Positions 54,943 through 63,298 of a stretch of DNA of 64,000 nucleotides are shown in pieces. Numbering within the stretch: position 1 is the first letter of the stretch; each line of letters opens with the position of its first letter. Source of the stretch: Sphingomonas sp. (GTDB taxonomy: Bacteria > Pseudomonadota > Alphaproteobacteria > Sphingomonadales > Sphingomonadaceae); NCBI RefSeq assembly GCF_003248515.1, contig NZ_QFOB01000003.1, positions 408,415 to 472,414 on the forward strand, written 5' to 3'. Under the pieces are notes generated by a model that did no database searches, was not told the DNA's origin, and saw nothing but the letters and a program-made list of their open reading frames with translations. A program made the translations under genes and the position numbers.

Positions 54943-55560
54943 TCATGGCAGGCGTCGGGCGCTGATGATCTTCACCGGCTTGCGGATCGTCTGGCCCATC
55001 GTCGCCAGGGAGAGGCCGCCCGGATAGGTGGGCATGGCGAGGATGCGGCGCGCAATCTCCATGCCCGACACGACATGGCCGAACGCGGCATAACCGACAT
55101 AATCGCCATCGGCATCGAGACCGGGCGCCGGCCCCAGCGTGATGAAGAAATCGCCCATCGCCGAGCCCGGCTTGTTGCGCGCCATCGAGACGGTGCCGTC
55201 GAGATGCCTGAGCCCCGTGACGCTCGTCGGCTCATGTTTGATCGGGAAGAAGGACTTGCGGATGTCCGTATCGATGCCGCCCTGGATCAGGCCCCATTCC
55301 GGATGGCTCTTGCCGCGCGCGGCCCGATAGAAAACCGTGCCGTCAAACTTGTGCGTATCGACGTAGCGCAGGAAATTGTTCGCCGTGATCGGGGCGCGTT
55401 TCGTTTCCAGCGCGATTACGATCGGGCCGAATTCGGTCTTGATCTCCACGCGGGGCAGCCCCGGATAGGCCGCCGCGCGCTTCGGGGCGGCCGTAGCGGC
55501 GGGCATGGCCACGAGCAGAAGAAGCGCGGCGCACAGGCCGGCGCGGACCATGCCGATCAC
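54943..55560 (-). CDS. periplasmic cyclophilin-type peptidyl-prolyl isomerase
   Basis: A 205-residue protein with a signal peptide (VRAGLCAALLLLVAMPAATA) and a cyclophilin domain: VEIKTEFGPIVIALETKRAP, FDGTVFYRAARGKSHPEWGL, IQGGIDTDIRKSFF and GTVSMARNKPGSAMGDFFIT. The catalytic arginine and phenylalanine/methionine regions are conserved in outline. Speeds proline isomerisation in exported proteins. It overlaps the helicase gene by 4 bp, so the two are in one operon. Confidence 0.87.
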   Translation of the reverse strand: MIGMVRAGLCAALLLLVAMPAATAAPKRAAAYPGLPRVEIKTEFGPIVIALETKRAPITANNFLRYVDTHKFDGTVFYRAARGKSHPEWGLIQGGIDTDIRKSFFPIKHEPTSVTGLRHLDGTVSMARNKPGSAMGDFFITLGPAPGLDADGDYVGYAAFGHVVSGMEIARRILAMPTYPGGLSLATMGQTIRKPVKIISARRLP

Positions 55561-57032
55561 GCTTCGGGAGCGAGCCCGAAGCTGACCTCCAGGAAGGAGG
55601 GGATCGGCCCGTTCCAGCCCTCGTCCGGGCCGTCGTCGCGCTCCGCACGGCGATCGCGGCGCCCCGAATCACGGCGCGGCTCGTCGCGGCGGCCATCCCT
55701 GCGATGAGCCTCGTCGCGGCGCCGGGGCTCGGCGGCCGGCTCGCGCGGACGTTCGTCGCGCGCCGGCTTCGCCTCGCGGGGGGCTTCCTGGCGTTCCTCG
55801 CGGGGCGGAGGCTCTCGCGGCGGAGCCTCGCGATCGCGGCGACCACGACTGGCGCGCTTGCGATCGCCGCGCGGCTTTTCCTCGGCCTCGACGGCCGCTT
55901 CCGGGGCCGCCGGCACCCTGCCGCCGCCGATCCGCTCGATCTTCGTCGAGGTCAGTTTTTCGATATTCTCGATCGCCTCGGCATCATCGGGCGTCACCAG
56001 CGTGAAAGCCTTGCCGGTCGCCCCACCGCGCCCGGTGCGGCCGATGCGGTGGACATAATCGTCCGGATGCCACGGCACGTCATAGTTGAAGACGTGGGAG
56101 ACGCCCTTCACGTCCAGCCCGCGCGCGGCGACATCGGACGCGACGAGGATGTTGATGTCGCCGGCCTTGAAGCGGTCCAGCTCCCGGATCCGCTCGGACT
56201 GCTCCATGTCGCCATGGATCTGCCCGGCCGCAAAGCCATGGCGACGGAGAGAATCCGTCAGCTCGCGCACCGTGGTCTTGCGGTTGGAGAAGATGATGGC
56301 CGTCTTCATGTCGTCGGCCTTCAGCAGGCCGCGCAGCGTCTCGCGCTTGCCGCGTGACGAGGTTTCGACCAGGCGCTGTTCGATCGCGCTGTTCGTCGAG
56401 GCCGGCCGCGCCACCTCCACCTGCTTGGGGTTGGAGAGGAACCTGTCGGCCAGCTTCTTGATCGGCGCGGGCATCGTCGCCGAGAAGAGCAATGTCTGGC
56501 GGGTCGCCGGCAGCTTCGCGCAGATTTCCTCGATATCGGGGATGAAGCCCATGTCGAGCATGCGATCCGCCTCATCGATCACGAGGATCGAGCAGCCGGA
56601 CAGCAGGATCTTGCCGCGCCCGAACAGATCCATGAGGCGGCCGGGCGTGGCGATCAGCACATCGACGCCCTTTTCCAGCGCCTTCTGCTGATCCCCCATC
56701 GAAACGCCGCCGATCAGCAGCGCCATCGAAAGCTTGTGATATTTGCCGTACTTCTCGAAATTCTCGGCCACCTGCGCGGCCAGCTCGCGCGTGGGCTCCA
56801 GGATCAGCGAGCGCGGCATCATCGCGCGGGCACGGCCATGCGCCAGCACGTCGATCATCGGCAGTACGAAGCTGGCCGTCTTGCCCGTTCCGGTCTGCGC
56901 GATGCCGATCAGGTCACGGTTCATCAGCACGGGCGGGATTGCCGCCGCCTGGATCGGCGTGGGTTCGCTATAGCCGGCTTCACCGACAGCGCGGAGCAAT
57001 TCGTCGGAAAGGCCGAGATCGGCGAAGGTCAT
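55557..57032 (-). CDS. DEAD-box RNA helicase (RhlE-like)
   Basis: A 491-residue ATP-dependent RNA helicase. Motifs in order: the Q motif region YSEPTPIQAAAIPPVLMNRD, AQTGTGKT (I), PTRELAAQV (Ia), GVDVLIATPGRLMD (Ib), VIDEADRML (II, DEAD), FSATMP (III), ASDVAARGLDVKGVSHV (V) and HRIGRTGRGG (VI). From residue 370 on there is a long, arginine-, glutamate- and proline-rich disordered tail, typical of RhlE-type helicases. Probably acts in ribosome assembly or RNA decay. First gene of the operon with the cyclophilin. Confidence 0.94.
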   Translation of the reverse strand: MTFADLGLSDELLRAVGEAGYSEPTPIQAAAIPPVLMNRDLIGIAQTGTGKTASFVLPMIDVLAHGRARAMMPRSLILEPTRELAAQVAENFEKYGKYHKLSMALLIGGVSMGDQQKALEKGVDVLIATPGRLMDLFGRGKILLSGCSILVIDEADRMLDMGFIPDIEEICAKLPATRQTLLFSATMPAPIKKLADRFLSNPKQVEVARPASTNSAIEQRLVETSSRGKRETLRGLLKADDMKTAIIFSNRKTTVRELTDSLRRHGFAAGQIHGDMEQSERIRELDRFKAGDINILVASDVAARGLDVKGVSHVFNYDVPWHPDDYVHRIGRTGRGGATGKAFTLVTPDDAEAIENIEKLTSTKIERIGGGRVPAAPEAAVEAEEKPRGDRKRASRGRRDREAPPREPPPREERQEAPREAKPARDERPREPAAEPRRRDEAHRRDGRRDEPRRDSGRRDRRAERDDGPDEGWNGPIPSFLEVSFGLAPEA

Positions 57033-57134
57033 GGGCGCTCGGGGTTAGGGTCCGGGTGCCTCATCATGAGGCGGTGACGGTTATCCGCGCTTGGGCAGAA
57101 AGTCGCCCACAAGTCAAGGAGAAGCGACGTTTCG

Positions 57135-57554
57135 TCAGCGCGGCTTTTTGGGAACCAGCATCCTGAAACGCTCGATCGAGCATTCGCCGCCGGCCCGCGA
57201 GCGCACCGCATCGCGGCTGGAACAGATCATCCCATCCTGCGTGGGGACGATATAGAAACCCGAATAATAATCGAGCGCGGGGCAACTGGAGGAGAATCGC
57301 GCCCGCATCCTCTTCCCTCCGCGCAGGATGAAATCCACGCTGTTTCCCGCGATCACCGCCGCGCCGAGAACATCGGCCATCGGCACGCAGCGCGGCCCCT
57401 TCTTTTCGGCAAGCTCGACGGGCGGGGGCGGCGGCGCATTCGTCTGCACACGGACGACGACGCGGCTGCGGATCGTCAACTGGGCCAGCAAAAGACGATC
57501 GCTCTCCGCCGCGGCAGCAGCCGCCAGCAGGCCGGCCCAAAAAAGCCCGGTCAC
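57135..57554 (-). CDS. secreted hypothetical protein, 139 aa
   Basis: About 139 residues from GTG 57554 (ATG 57635 would add 27 non-hydrophobic residues). The first 18 residues (VTGLFWAGLLAAAAAAES) look like a signal peptide. There are four cysteines in the mature part (PRCVPMADVL, SSSCPALDYY, MICSSRDAV, GGECSIERF), enough for two disulphides. KKGPRCVPMADVLGAAVI is a block seen in small sphingomonad secreted proteins of unknown role. It is divergent from the FAD oxidase gene. Confidence 0.6.
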   Translation of the reverse strand: MTGLFWAGLLAAAAAAESDRLLLAQLTIRSRVVVRVQTNAPPPPPVELAEKKGPRCVPMADVLGAAVIAGNSVDFILRGGKRMRARFSSSCPALDYYSGFYIVPTQDGMICSSRDAVRSRAGGECSIERFRMLVPKKPR

Positions 57555-57652
57555 GATTCGCCCAGTCCCATCTCGTGCCAGCGATCCCCTGCGCTTGTTT
57601 AATCGTGGATGAACTGGCGCAGGTGGATCGAGCATGGGTAAAGCGCTGTGCC

Positions 57653-59080
57653 ATGAACGCCACGCTTCCCGCCGATCTGATCGAAACGCTCGCCCGCCTG
57701 CTCGGCCCCCGCGGCTTCACCGCCGATCCGGCCGACATGCGCCCCTGGCTGACCGACTGGCGCGGCCGGATCACGGGCGCCGCCGCCGCCCTCCTCTCCC
57801 CCGTCGACGCGGCGGAGACCCAGGCGATCGTCCGTCTGGCGGCGCGGGCCGGCGTGCCGATCGTGCCGCAGGGGGGGAATACATCGATGGTCGCGGGCGC
57901 GACGCCCGATGCCAGCGGCCGGGCGCTGATCCTTTCCACCCGCCGGATGCGCGCCATCCGCTCGCTCTCTCCGGAGGACAATGTCGCGGTTGCGGAGGCG
58001 GGCGTGATCCTCTCCGATCTCCACGATGCCGCCGAAGCCCAGGGGCGGCGCTTCCCGCTCAGCCTGGCCGCGAAAGGATCGGCCACGATCGGCGGGCTCG
58101 TTTCCACCAATGCCGGCGGCACGCAGGTGCTGCGCTTCGGCACGATGCGGGCGCTGCTGCTGGGGATCGAGGCGGTGCTGCCTTCGGGCGAACTGTTCGA
58201 TGGGATCACGGCGCTGCGCAAGGACAATCGCGGCTATGATCTGCGCCAGTTGCTGGCCGGGGCGGAGGGCACGCTGGGCATCGTCACGGCCGCAAGCCTG
58301 CGCCTCGTGCCGGCGGCGGCCGCCCGCGCCGTCGCCTGGGCGGGGCTCGACGATCCGCGGGACGCGCTTGCCCTGCTACGGCGGATGGAAGGCCAATTGG
58401 GGGACGCGATCGAAAGTTTCGAGATCGTGCCGGCCGAAGCGCTGCGGCTGGTGCTCGCGCATGTGCCGGGAACGCGCGCGCCGCTGGAGGACAGCCATCC
58501 CTGGAACCTGCTGATCGAGGCGACGGCACCGGCGAGCGCGCCGGATCCGCGCGAGGCGATCACGGCGGCGCTGGCCGGTGCGATCGAGGCCGGGTTCGTC
58601 CGGGATGCGACGGTGGCCGCGAACGAGGCCCAGGCCGATGCCCTGTGGAAACTGCGCGAATCGGTTTCGGAAGCCGAGCGCGTCGATGGCATCGCCGCCA
58701 AGCATGATGTGGCCCTGCCCGTATCGGCCATGCCCCGCTTCCTGATCGAGGGCGCGCGCGAGGTGGAACAGCGCTTCCCCGGCGTGCGCGTGCTCGCCTT
58801 CGGCCATCTTGGCGACGGCAATGTCCATTTCAACGTGCGGGCGCCGCTGGGCGCCGACGATCGCGCGTGGCTTGCCGCCGAGGGCGCCACCATCAGCGCC
58901 TTCGTCCACGATCTGGTGGGCAGCGAGGGCGGATCGCTTTCGGCCGAGCATGGCATCGGCCAGACCAAGCTCGCCGAATTCGTGCGCACCGCAAGCCCCG
59001 CCCGGATCGGCGCGCTCAAGGCGATCAAGGCCGCGCTGGACCCGGCCGGCATCATGAATCCGGGCAAGCTGCTGCCCTGA
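57653..59080 (+). CDS. FAD-binding oxidase (GlcD/D-2-hydroxyacid type)
   Basis: A 475-residue flavoenzyme of the FAD-linked oxidase family (vanillyl-alcohol oxidase fold). VPIVPQGGNTSMVAGATPDA is the diphosphate loop, AAKGSATIGGLVSTNAGGTQ the second FAD block, and AGAEGTLGIVTAASLRLVP the third. C-terminal VLAFGHLGDGNVHFNV and LSAEHGIGQTKLAEFVR hold the metal-binding histidines, and GIMNPGKLLP closes the domain. Oxidises a D-2-hydroxyacid such as D-lactate, glycolate or D-2-hydroxyglutarate. The exact substrate is open. Confidence 0.89.
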   Translation: MNATLPADLIETLARLLGPRGFTADPADMRPWLTDWRGRITGAAAALLSPVDAAETQAIVRLAARAGVPIVPQGGNTSMVAGATPDASGRALILSTRRMRAIRSLSPEDNVAVAEAGVILSDLHDAAEAQGRRFPLSLAAKGSATIGGLVSTNAGGTQVLRFGTMRALLLGIEAVLPSGELFDGITALRKDNRGYDLRQLLAGAEGTLGIVTAASLRLVPAAAARAVAWAGLDDPRDALALLRRMEGQLGDAIESFEIVPAEALRLVLAHVPGTRAPLEDSHPWNLLIEATAPASAPDPREAITAALAGAIEAGFVRDATVAANEAQADALWKLRESVSEAERVDGIAAKHDVALPVSAMPRFLIEGAREVEQRFPGVRVLAFGHLGDGNVHFNVRAPLGADDRAWLAAEGATISAFVHDLVGSEGGSLSAEHGIGQTKLAEFVRTASPARIGALKAIKAALDPAGIMNPGKLLP

Positions 59081-59189
59081 CGCCACAGCGGCGGCTTGCC
59101 ACCTCTCCGGGCAATCAATAGGACGCCGGGCCACCATCCTGTGGCGGTGGATCGCCACAACCCTGCAGACGTCTAGGAGTTCCCCGATC

Positions 59190-59954
59190 ATGGCGAGCGC
59201 GCCGCAAGCCCAGAACCTGCCGCTCTTCTACAACGACCTGGTCCCGCTCTCGAGCCTGGATCATGCCGCCTACAAGGGCCGGGCCATGGAGAGCCTGGCG
59301 ATCATGGCGAACAATCACGCCATGCCGCTGACCGTGGAGGAATTCATCGTCGCGCAGCGTTCGCTGCCGATCGTGTTCAGCGCCAATGACGAGCCCCTGC
59401 CGCTCGCCCTGTTCGGCCTGAACGAAGGCGTGAACGTCTTCATGGACGAAAACAACAATCTCACGCCCGATGCCTATCTGCCGGCCTATATGCGCCGCTA
59501 TCCCTTCATGCTGGTGCGCCTGCAGCCCGACCGCGAGGATCTGTCGCTCTGCTTCGATCCCAGCTCCGGTCTTCTGGGCGAGTTCGACGAGGGCGTGGCG
59601 CTCTTCACCGATGGCCAGCCCTCGCAGGAAACGCAGTCCACGCTGGCTTTCTGCGAGCAGTTCGAGATCGGCGTGCAGAAGACCATGCAGTTCATGGCCG
59701 AGCTCAAGGAATATGATCTGCTGATGGATGGCGAGATCACCATCGAGCAGCCGGGCGTGAGCCAGCCCTTCGTCTATCGCGGCTTCAAGATGGTCGACGA
59801 AGCCAAGCTGCGCGAGCTGCGCGGCGATCAGCTGCGCAAGATGATGCAGTCTGGCATGCTGCCGCTGGTGCATGCGCATCTCTTCTCGCTGCAGCACATG
59901 CCGACGCTGTTCCAGCGCCAGTTCGAGGCCGGCAAGGTCCAGATGAACGGCTGA
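59190..59954 (+). CDS. SapC family protein
   Basis: A 254-residue protein with no membrane helix or signal peptide, matching the SapC family (named from an S-layer secretion cluster). QNLPLFYNDLVPLSSLDHAA starts the domain; FIVAQRSLPIVFSANDEPLP, LNEGVNVFMDENNN and AYMRRYPFMLVRL are the best matches. The molecular role is unknown; in sphingomonads such genes often stand alone or beside tryptophan halogenase genes, which are absent here. It is followed by the small RNA candidate. Confidence 0.85.
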   Translation: MASAPQAQNLPLFYNDLVPLSSLDHAAYKGRAMESLAIMANNHAMPLTVEEFIVAQRSLPIVFSANDEPLPLALFGLNEGVNVFMDENNNLTPDAYLPAYMRRYPFMLVRLQPDREDLSLCFDPSSGLLGEFDEGVALFTDGQPSQETQSTLAFCEQFEIGVQKTMQFMAELKEYDLLMDGEITIEQPGVSQPFVYRGFKMVDEAKLRELRGDQLRKMMQSGMLPLVHAHLFSLQHMPTLFQRQFEAGKVQMNG

Positions 59955-60080
59955 TGCACAGAGGTCTCGGGGAGAGATCAAATCCCTTCCCGAAGACGCT
60001 GAAAAGGCAGCGGATAAAAATAGAGGAATCTTGTGGGCGGGCTTGAAACTTCCCCGCCCCTTCCTTAGTTATACATTTGT

Positions 60081-60180
60081 CCATCGCGTTCCCCCTTTCG
60101 CGACTGGACATCGGCGCGCTCCGGCGCGCCCCTCCCTGAACCTTGGCCACCCTGTGCGAAAGCACAGGGTGGTTTTTTAT
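60081..60180 (+). ncRNA. candidate C-rich small RNA
   Basis: There is no reading frame between SapC (stop 59954) and 60177 on the plus strand, yet the sequence is well structured. A -10-like TATACA (60070-60075) is followed by three hairpins: CCA-TCGCG/CGCGA-C-TGG (60081-60107, loop TTCCCCCTTT), GGCGCGC-TCCG-GCGCGCC (60113-60130) and a strong terminator stem (60147-60172). The single-stranded stretch CCTCCCTGAA before the terminator and the CCCCC loop could pair with ribosome-binding sites. A -35 TTGAAA lies 21 bases before the -10, which is longer than normal. Confidence 0.5.
60147..60180 (+). terminator. perfect intrinsic terminator
   Basis: CCACCCTGTGC (60147-60157), GAAA loop, GCACAGGGTGG (60162-60172) and TTTTTT (60173-60178). 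It faces the plus strand and overlaps the last bases of the convergent amidohydrolase gene. It belongs to the small RNA candidate. Confidence 0.9.
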
Positions 60181-61025
60181 TCGGCGGCCCGGGCCTGGCA
60201 ATTGGCCGAGAGGCAATCCACCGCCTCCCAGCACAGATCCGCGAAGAATTGCGCGATTTCCGCGATCCTGTCGGACGGTTCGCGCAGTCCCCTTTCGAGA
60301 TAGAGACTGCGATCAATCTCCACCTGAATGGCGTGAACGTGCGCCGCTGGATGGCCATGATGCTGGATGGTGAAGGCGCCGGCATAAGGCGCGTTGCGGA
60401 GGGCCGGAAGACCGTGGCGCAGGCACGCCGCCATCGCCGCCTCCGCCACACCGCCGCCGGCGCTTGCGCCGTGGCGATCCCCGATCACGATCCGCGGCCC
60501 GGGGCGCCCCGCCCGCCCGAGTGGCGGCATCGAATGGCAATCCACCAGCAAGGCCACGCCGTGCGCCGCCCTGGCAGCCGCAAGCGCCGCCGCGATCGCG
60601 CCATGATAGGGCGCGTGCAGGGAACACAGGCGCGCGCGAATATCGTCCGCTCCGGGAAGCTCGCGCCAGAGCGTCCGCCCGGCAATCCGGCTCGGCACGA
60701 GGCCCAGGCCGGCACGGGCACGGGGCGATGCATCGGGGGCATCGGGATGGCACGCATCCTCCTCACCGCGATTGAGATCGATCCAGGCGCGCGCATGGGT
60801 CGCGACGATCGCCACCGCGCCCGCCGCCACCGCGGGCGCGATCAGGCGATCGGCATAGCGATCCTCCAGATCCTCCAACGCGCTCCGGGCGACCACACGC
60901 TCCGCCTCGATCGCCGCCGGATAATAACGCCCGGCATGGGGCACGGCGATCACCAGCGGTGTCGACGCCACGGGCGGCCCCAGCCGCAGGAAAGGATCGG
61001 GCGCGGAAGTTGGAGAGAGCGTCAT
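60177..61025 (-). CDS. hutG: N-formylglutamate amidohydrolase
   Basis: A 282-residue enzyme. STPLVIAVPHAGRYYPAAI opens the domain, DLEDRYADRLIAPAV and ATHARAWIDLNRGEEDACHP hold zinc-region residues, VALLVDCHSMPP is the DCHS block, and QVEIDRSLYLE the C-terminal EI-RxLY motif of this family. It cleaves N-formylglutamate to formate and glutamate in histidine breakdown, though no other hut gene is near, so the role may be broader. The gene symbol is by family. Upstream 61026-61261 holds no gene. Confidence 0.88.
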   Translation of the reverse strand: MTLSPTSAPDPFLRLGPPVASTPLVIAVPHAGRYYPAAIEAERVVARSALEDLEDRYADRLIAPAVAAGAVAIVATHARAWIDLNRGEEDACHPDAPDASPRARAGLGLVPSRIAGRTLWRELPGADDIRARLCSLHAPYHGAIAAALAAARAAHGVALLVDCHSMPPLGRAGRPGPRIVIGDRHGASAGGGVAEAAMAACLRHGLPALRNAPYAGAFTIQHHGHPAAHVHAIQVEIDRSLYLERGLREPSDRIAEIAQFFADLCWEAVDCLSANCQARAAE

Positions 61026-61206
61026 GATTCGGAAATGTTAATGATTCCTGCGGCAGCCCGAAACCACCGATCCGTCGGCCGGAATGCGGCACGCGCCCTC
61101 TCGCGGGCGCTTTTCGCCACGGATCCAGTCATTTGCCACCCGAACGGCGCCGATCCGGGCCATTTCGCCGCGACCCCCCACAATCCGGCACGCTATCTAG
61201 AATTTC

Positions 61207-61214
61207 TTAACCAT
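61207..61214 (+). promoter_or_regulatory. CtrA-like half site before cpdR
   Basis: TTAACCAT lies 48 bases before the cpdR start. It equals the strong half of the alphaproteobacterial CtrA box (TTAA-N7-TTAA), and cpdR is CtrA-controlled in relatives. No second TTAA stands at the right distance. Confidence 0.35.
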
Positions 61215-61261
61215 TCGGCGCATATTCGCGAACGATCGGGCGACGGCGAAAAAGAGTTCTC

Positions 61262-61636
61262 ATGATACGAATCCTGCTCGCGGAAGACGATGATTCGATG
61301 CGCGTCTATCTGGCGCGCGCGCTGGAGCGCGTCGGCTATTCCGTGGTCGCGGTGGATCGGGGGACAGCGGCGCTGAAGGTTCTCGAGCATGAGAGCTTCG
61401 ATCTGCTGCTGACCGATATCGTGATGCCCGAGCTCGACGGGATCGAGCTTGCCCAGCGTGCCGCGACCATCGATCCGGCCATGCGCGTGATGTTCATCAC
61501 GGGCTTCGCCGCAGTGGCGCTGGAAGGCGGACAGATGCTGGAACAGGCGAAGGTCCTCTCCAAACCATTCCACCTCCGCGATCTCGTGGGAGAGGTGGAT
61601 CGCATGTTCGAGATCGGCAGCGCGGCGGATATCTGA
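61262..61636 (+). CDS. cpdR: cell-cycle response regulator CpdR
   Basis: A 124-residue single-domain receiver from ATG 61262. IRILLAEDDDSMRVYLARAL carries the acidic pocket, SFDLLLTDIVMPELDGIEL the phospho-accepting Asp 52, VMFITGFAAVAL the switch threonine, and AKVLSKPFHLRDLV the conserved lysine. Unphosphorylated CpdR primes the ClpXP protease for cell-cycle substrates in Caulobacter. The close match of the N-terminal half and length to CpdR, rather than to general receivers, supports the name. Upstream lies a CtrA half site. Confidence 0.9.
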   Translation: MIRILLAEDDDSMRVYLARALERVGYSVVAVDRGTAALKVLEHESFDLLLTDIVMPELDGIELAQRAATIDPAMRVMFITGFAAVALEGGQMLEQAKVLSKPFHLRDLVGEVDRMFEIGSAADI

Positions 61637-61707
61637 TCGCCGCCCACGAAATAGCGTCGCGGCTCGCTTGCGCGGCGCGAAACCCTCCGCTAGGAGCCCC
61701 GGGCAAC

Positions 61708-61782
61708 GGGCGTGTAGCTCAGTGGTAGAGCACTGTGTTGACATCGCAGGGGTCGCAAGTTCAATCCTTGCCACGCCCACCA
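61708..61782 (+). tRNA. tRNA-Val (GAC)
   Basis: Acceptor GGGCGTG/CACGCCC, D arm GCTC-AGTGGTA-GAGC, anticodon stem CTGTG/CGCAG with loop TTGACAT giving GAC (valine), T arm GCAAG-TTCAATC-CTTGC, encoded ACCA. 75 nt. The base after the CCA begins the former island, and an integrase N-terminus starts 99 bp later. Confidence 0.94.
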
Positions 61783-61787
61783 GATTA

Positions 61788-61820
61788 AGCCCACTAGGTC
61801 AGTGACTTAGTGGGCTTTTT
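61788..61820 (+). terminator. terminator after tRNA-Val
   Basis: AGCCCACTA (61788-61796) pairs with TAGTGGGCT (61808-61816), followed by TTTT. Five bases after the tRNA end. Confidence 0.75.
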
Positions 61821-61880
61821 CGTGCCTTCGGAGCTCTGCCGAAGCCCTCGCCTGATGCAAATTGATGCAATGGGCACAAC

Positions 61881-61977
61881 ATGGCGAGCATTACGAAGCG
61901 GGGTAAGCGCTGGTATGCGCAGGTGAGGCAGAAGGGCTTCCCATCCGCTAGCCGAACTTTCGACACACATGCGGAAT
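61881..61977 (+). pseudogene. tyrosine integrase N-terminus, cut by IS3
   Basis: ATG 61881 starts MASITKRGKRWYAQVRQKGF then PSASRTFDTHAEL, the opening strands of a phage-type tyrosine recombinase arm-binding domain (similar style: MASI-KRG-RW-AQVR-KG). After residue 32 or so the frame runs into the IS3 end at 61978 and stops at about 62014. It lies 99 bp after tRNA-Val and reads away from it, the normal position of an island integrase. Two TGATGCAA copies (about 61854-61870) precede it. The remaining 300 or more codons of the gene are gone. Confidence 0.7.
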
Positions 61978-62016
61978 TGAACCGCGCCGGGTTTGCCGGA
62001 GGCCATGGGTTGTGAG

Positions 62017-62922
62017 TTACGCTGCCATATCGACGGCGTCCGCGGCAGCATAATATTGCTCTGCGGCTTCGGCAGGCGGGATGTTGCCGATAGGCTCCAG
62101 CAGCCCACGATGGTTGAACCAGTCGACCCATTCGAGCGTGGCATATTCGACGGCTTCGAAGCTGCGCCACGGTCCCCGCCTGTGGATTACCTCGGCTTTG
62201 TAGAGGCCGTTGATCGTCTCGGCCAAAGCATTGTCGTAGCTGTCGCCGACGCTGCCGACCGATGGCTCTATCCCGGCTTCGGCGAGACGCTCGGTGTACT
62301 TGATGGACAGGTATTGCGACCCGCGGTCGCTATGATGGGTGAGGCCGCCCCGATGGGTTGGCCGGCGATCGTGAAGCGCCCGTTTCAGGGCATCGAGGAC
62401 GAAGCTGGCATGCGCCGTTCTGCTCGCCCGCCAGCCGACGATCCGCCTGGCGTATGTGTCTATGACGAAGGCGACGTAGACGAAGCCCGCCCAGGTCGCG
62501 ACGTAGGTGAAGTCCGACACCCACAGCATGTTCGGCGCTGGCGCGTAGAACCTGCGGTTGACGTGATCCAGCGGGCACGGCGCTGCCTTGTCGCTCATCG
62601 TCGTGCGAACCGGCTTGCCCCGGATCACGCCCTGTAGACCCATATCGCGCGTCAGCCGCTCGATGGTGCAGCGGGCAACCGGAAAGCCCTCGCGCATCAT
62701 CTGCCGCCACACCTTGCGCACGCCGTAGACCGCAAAATTCTCGGCGAACACGCGAGCCACCTCGGGCTTGAGAACCTCGTCCCGCTGCGCCCGCGCCGAC
62801 AGGCGCATTGGGTCCTGTCGCTGCGCGACACGCTCGAAATACGTCGATGGCGCGATCGGCAGGACGCGGCAGATCGGCTCGACCCCATAGGCTTCGCGGT
62901 GATCGTCGATAAACGTGATCAT
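62017..62922 (-). CDS. IS3 transposase OrfB (DDE integrase core)
   Basis: A 301-residue catalytic subunit. An HTH_21-like region (YGVRKVWRQMMREGFPVARC) precedes the rve core: LWVSDFTYVATWAGFVYVAF holds the first aspartate, THHSDRGSQYLSIKYTERL the second, and GDSYDNALAETINGLYKAEV the glutamate of the DDE triad. The C-terminal WVDWFNHRGLLEPIGNIPPA is also typical. ATG 62922 overlaps the orfA stop by 4 bp; a fused OrfAB made by frameshifting is usual in IS3 elements. No defect is seen. Confidence 0.93.
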   Translation of the reverse strand: MITFIDDHREAYGVEPICRVLPIAPSTYFERVAQRQDPMRLSARAQRDEVLKPEVARVFAENFAVYGVRKVWRQMMREGFPVARCTIERLTRDMGLQGVIRGKPVRTTMSDKAAPCPLDHVNRRFYAPAPNMLWVSDFTYVATWAGFVYVAFVIDTYARRIVGWRASRTAHASFVLDALKRALHDRRPTHRGGLTHHSDRGSQYLSIKYTERLAEAGIEPSVGSVGDSYDNALAETINGLYKAEVIHRRGPWRSFEAVEYATLEWVDWFNHRGLLEPIGNIPPAEAAEQYYAAADAVDMAA

Positions 62923-63245
62923 CGCAGGAACGGGCGGTCGAGCTCCGCCTGGGCAAAATATGCGGATGCCTTGCGTAGGATCTCGTTGGCCTGTCGCAGC
63001 TCGCGGACTTCGCGCTCCAACGCTTTCATCTTGTCAGCAACTTCGGTCGGAACGCCAGCGCGCTTGCCGCTGTTCACCTCCGCCTTCTTTACCCACTCAT
63101 GCAGCGTCTGCGGAACGCAGCCGATCTTTTCCGCAATAGAAACTACCGCTGCCCATCGCGATGGGTGATCGCGCTCGTGATCCAGCACCATCCGTACCGC
63201 TCGCTCGCGGACCTCGGGCGCAAACTTGTTCGTCGTCTTGCTCAT
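62919..63245 (-). CDS. IS3 transposase OrfA (HTH_Tnp_1)
   Basis: A 108-residue DNA-binding subunit. FAPEVRERAVRMVLDHERDH is the helix-turn-helix opening, IAEKIGCVPQTLHEWVKKAE the recognition helix, and MKALEREVRELRQANEILRK a leucine-zipper coiled coil. It ends AYFAQAELDRPFLR. Both genes being intact and the ends perfect suggest the element is recent and able to move. Confidence 0.93.
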   Translation of the reverse strand: MSKTTNKFAPEVRERAVRMVLDHERDHPSRWAAVVSIAEKIGCVPQTLHEWVKKAEVNSGKRAGVPTEVADKMKALEREVRELRQANEILRKASAYFAQAELDRPFLR

Positions 63246-63298
63246 ACAGGCTCCACCTTCTCAGGAGTTGGAGCCTCCGACAAACCCGGCGCGGTTCA

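Larger units (their letters stand above)
61978..63298 (-). mobile_element. complete IS3-family insertion sequence
   Basis: The element is 1321 bp. Its ends are inverted repeats: TGAACCGCGCCGGGTTTG at 61978 and its complement ending at 63298 (CAAACCCGGCGCGGTTCA), with the following bases also pairing (one mismatch within about 25). It holds two intact overlapping genes, orfA and orfB. The three to four bases outside the ends differ (GAAT on the left, GGCT on the right), so no target duplication is seen. The left and right flanks are pieces of two different integrase genes, which means sequence beside the IS was lost. Confidence 0.92.

Noticed and set aside
61093..61114. Short GC hairpin with TTTT as a terminator
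   Set aside because: No plus-strand gene ends upstream; stem is only 6 bp.
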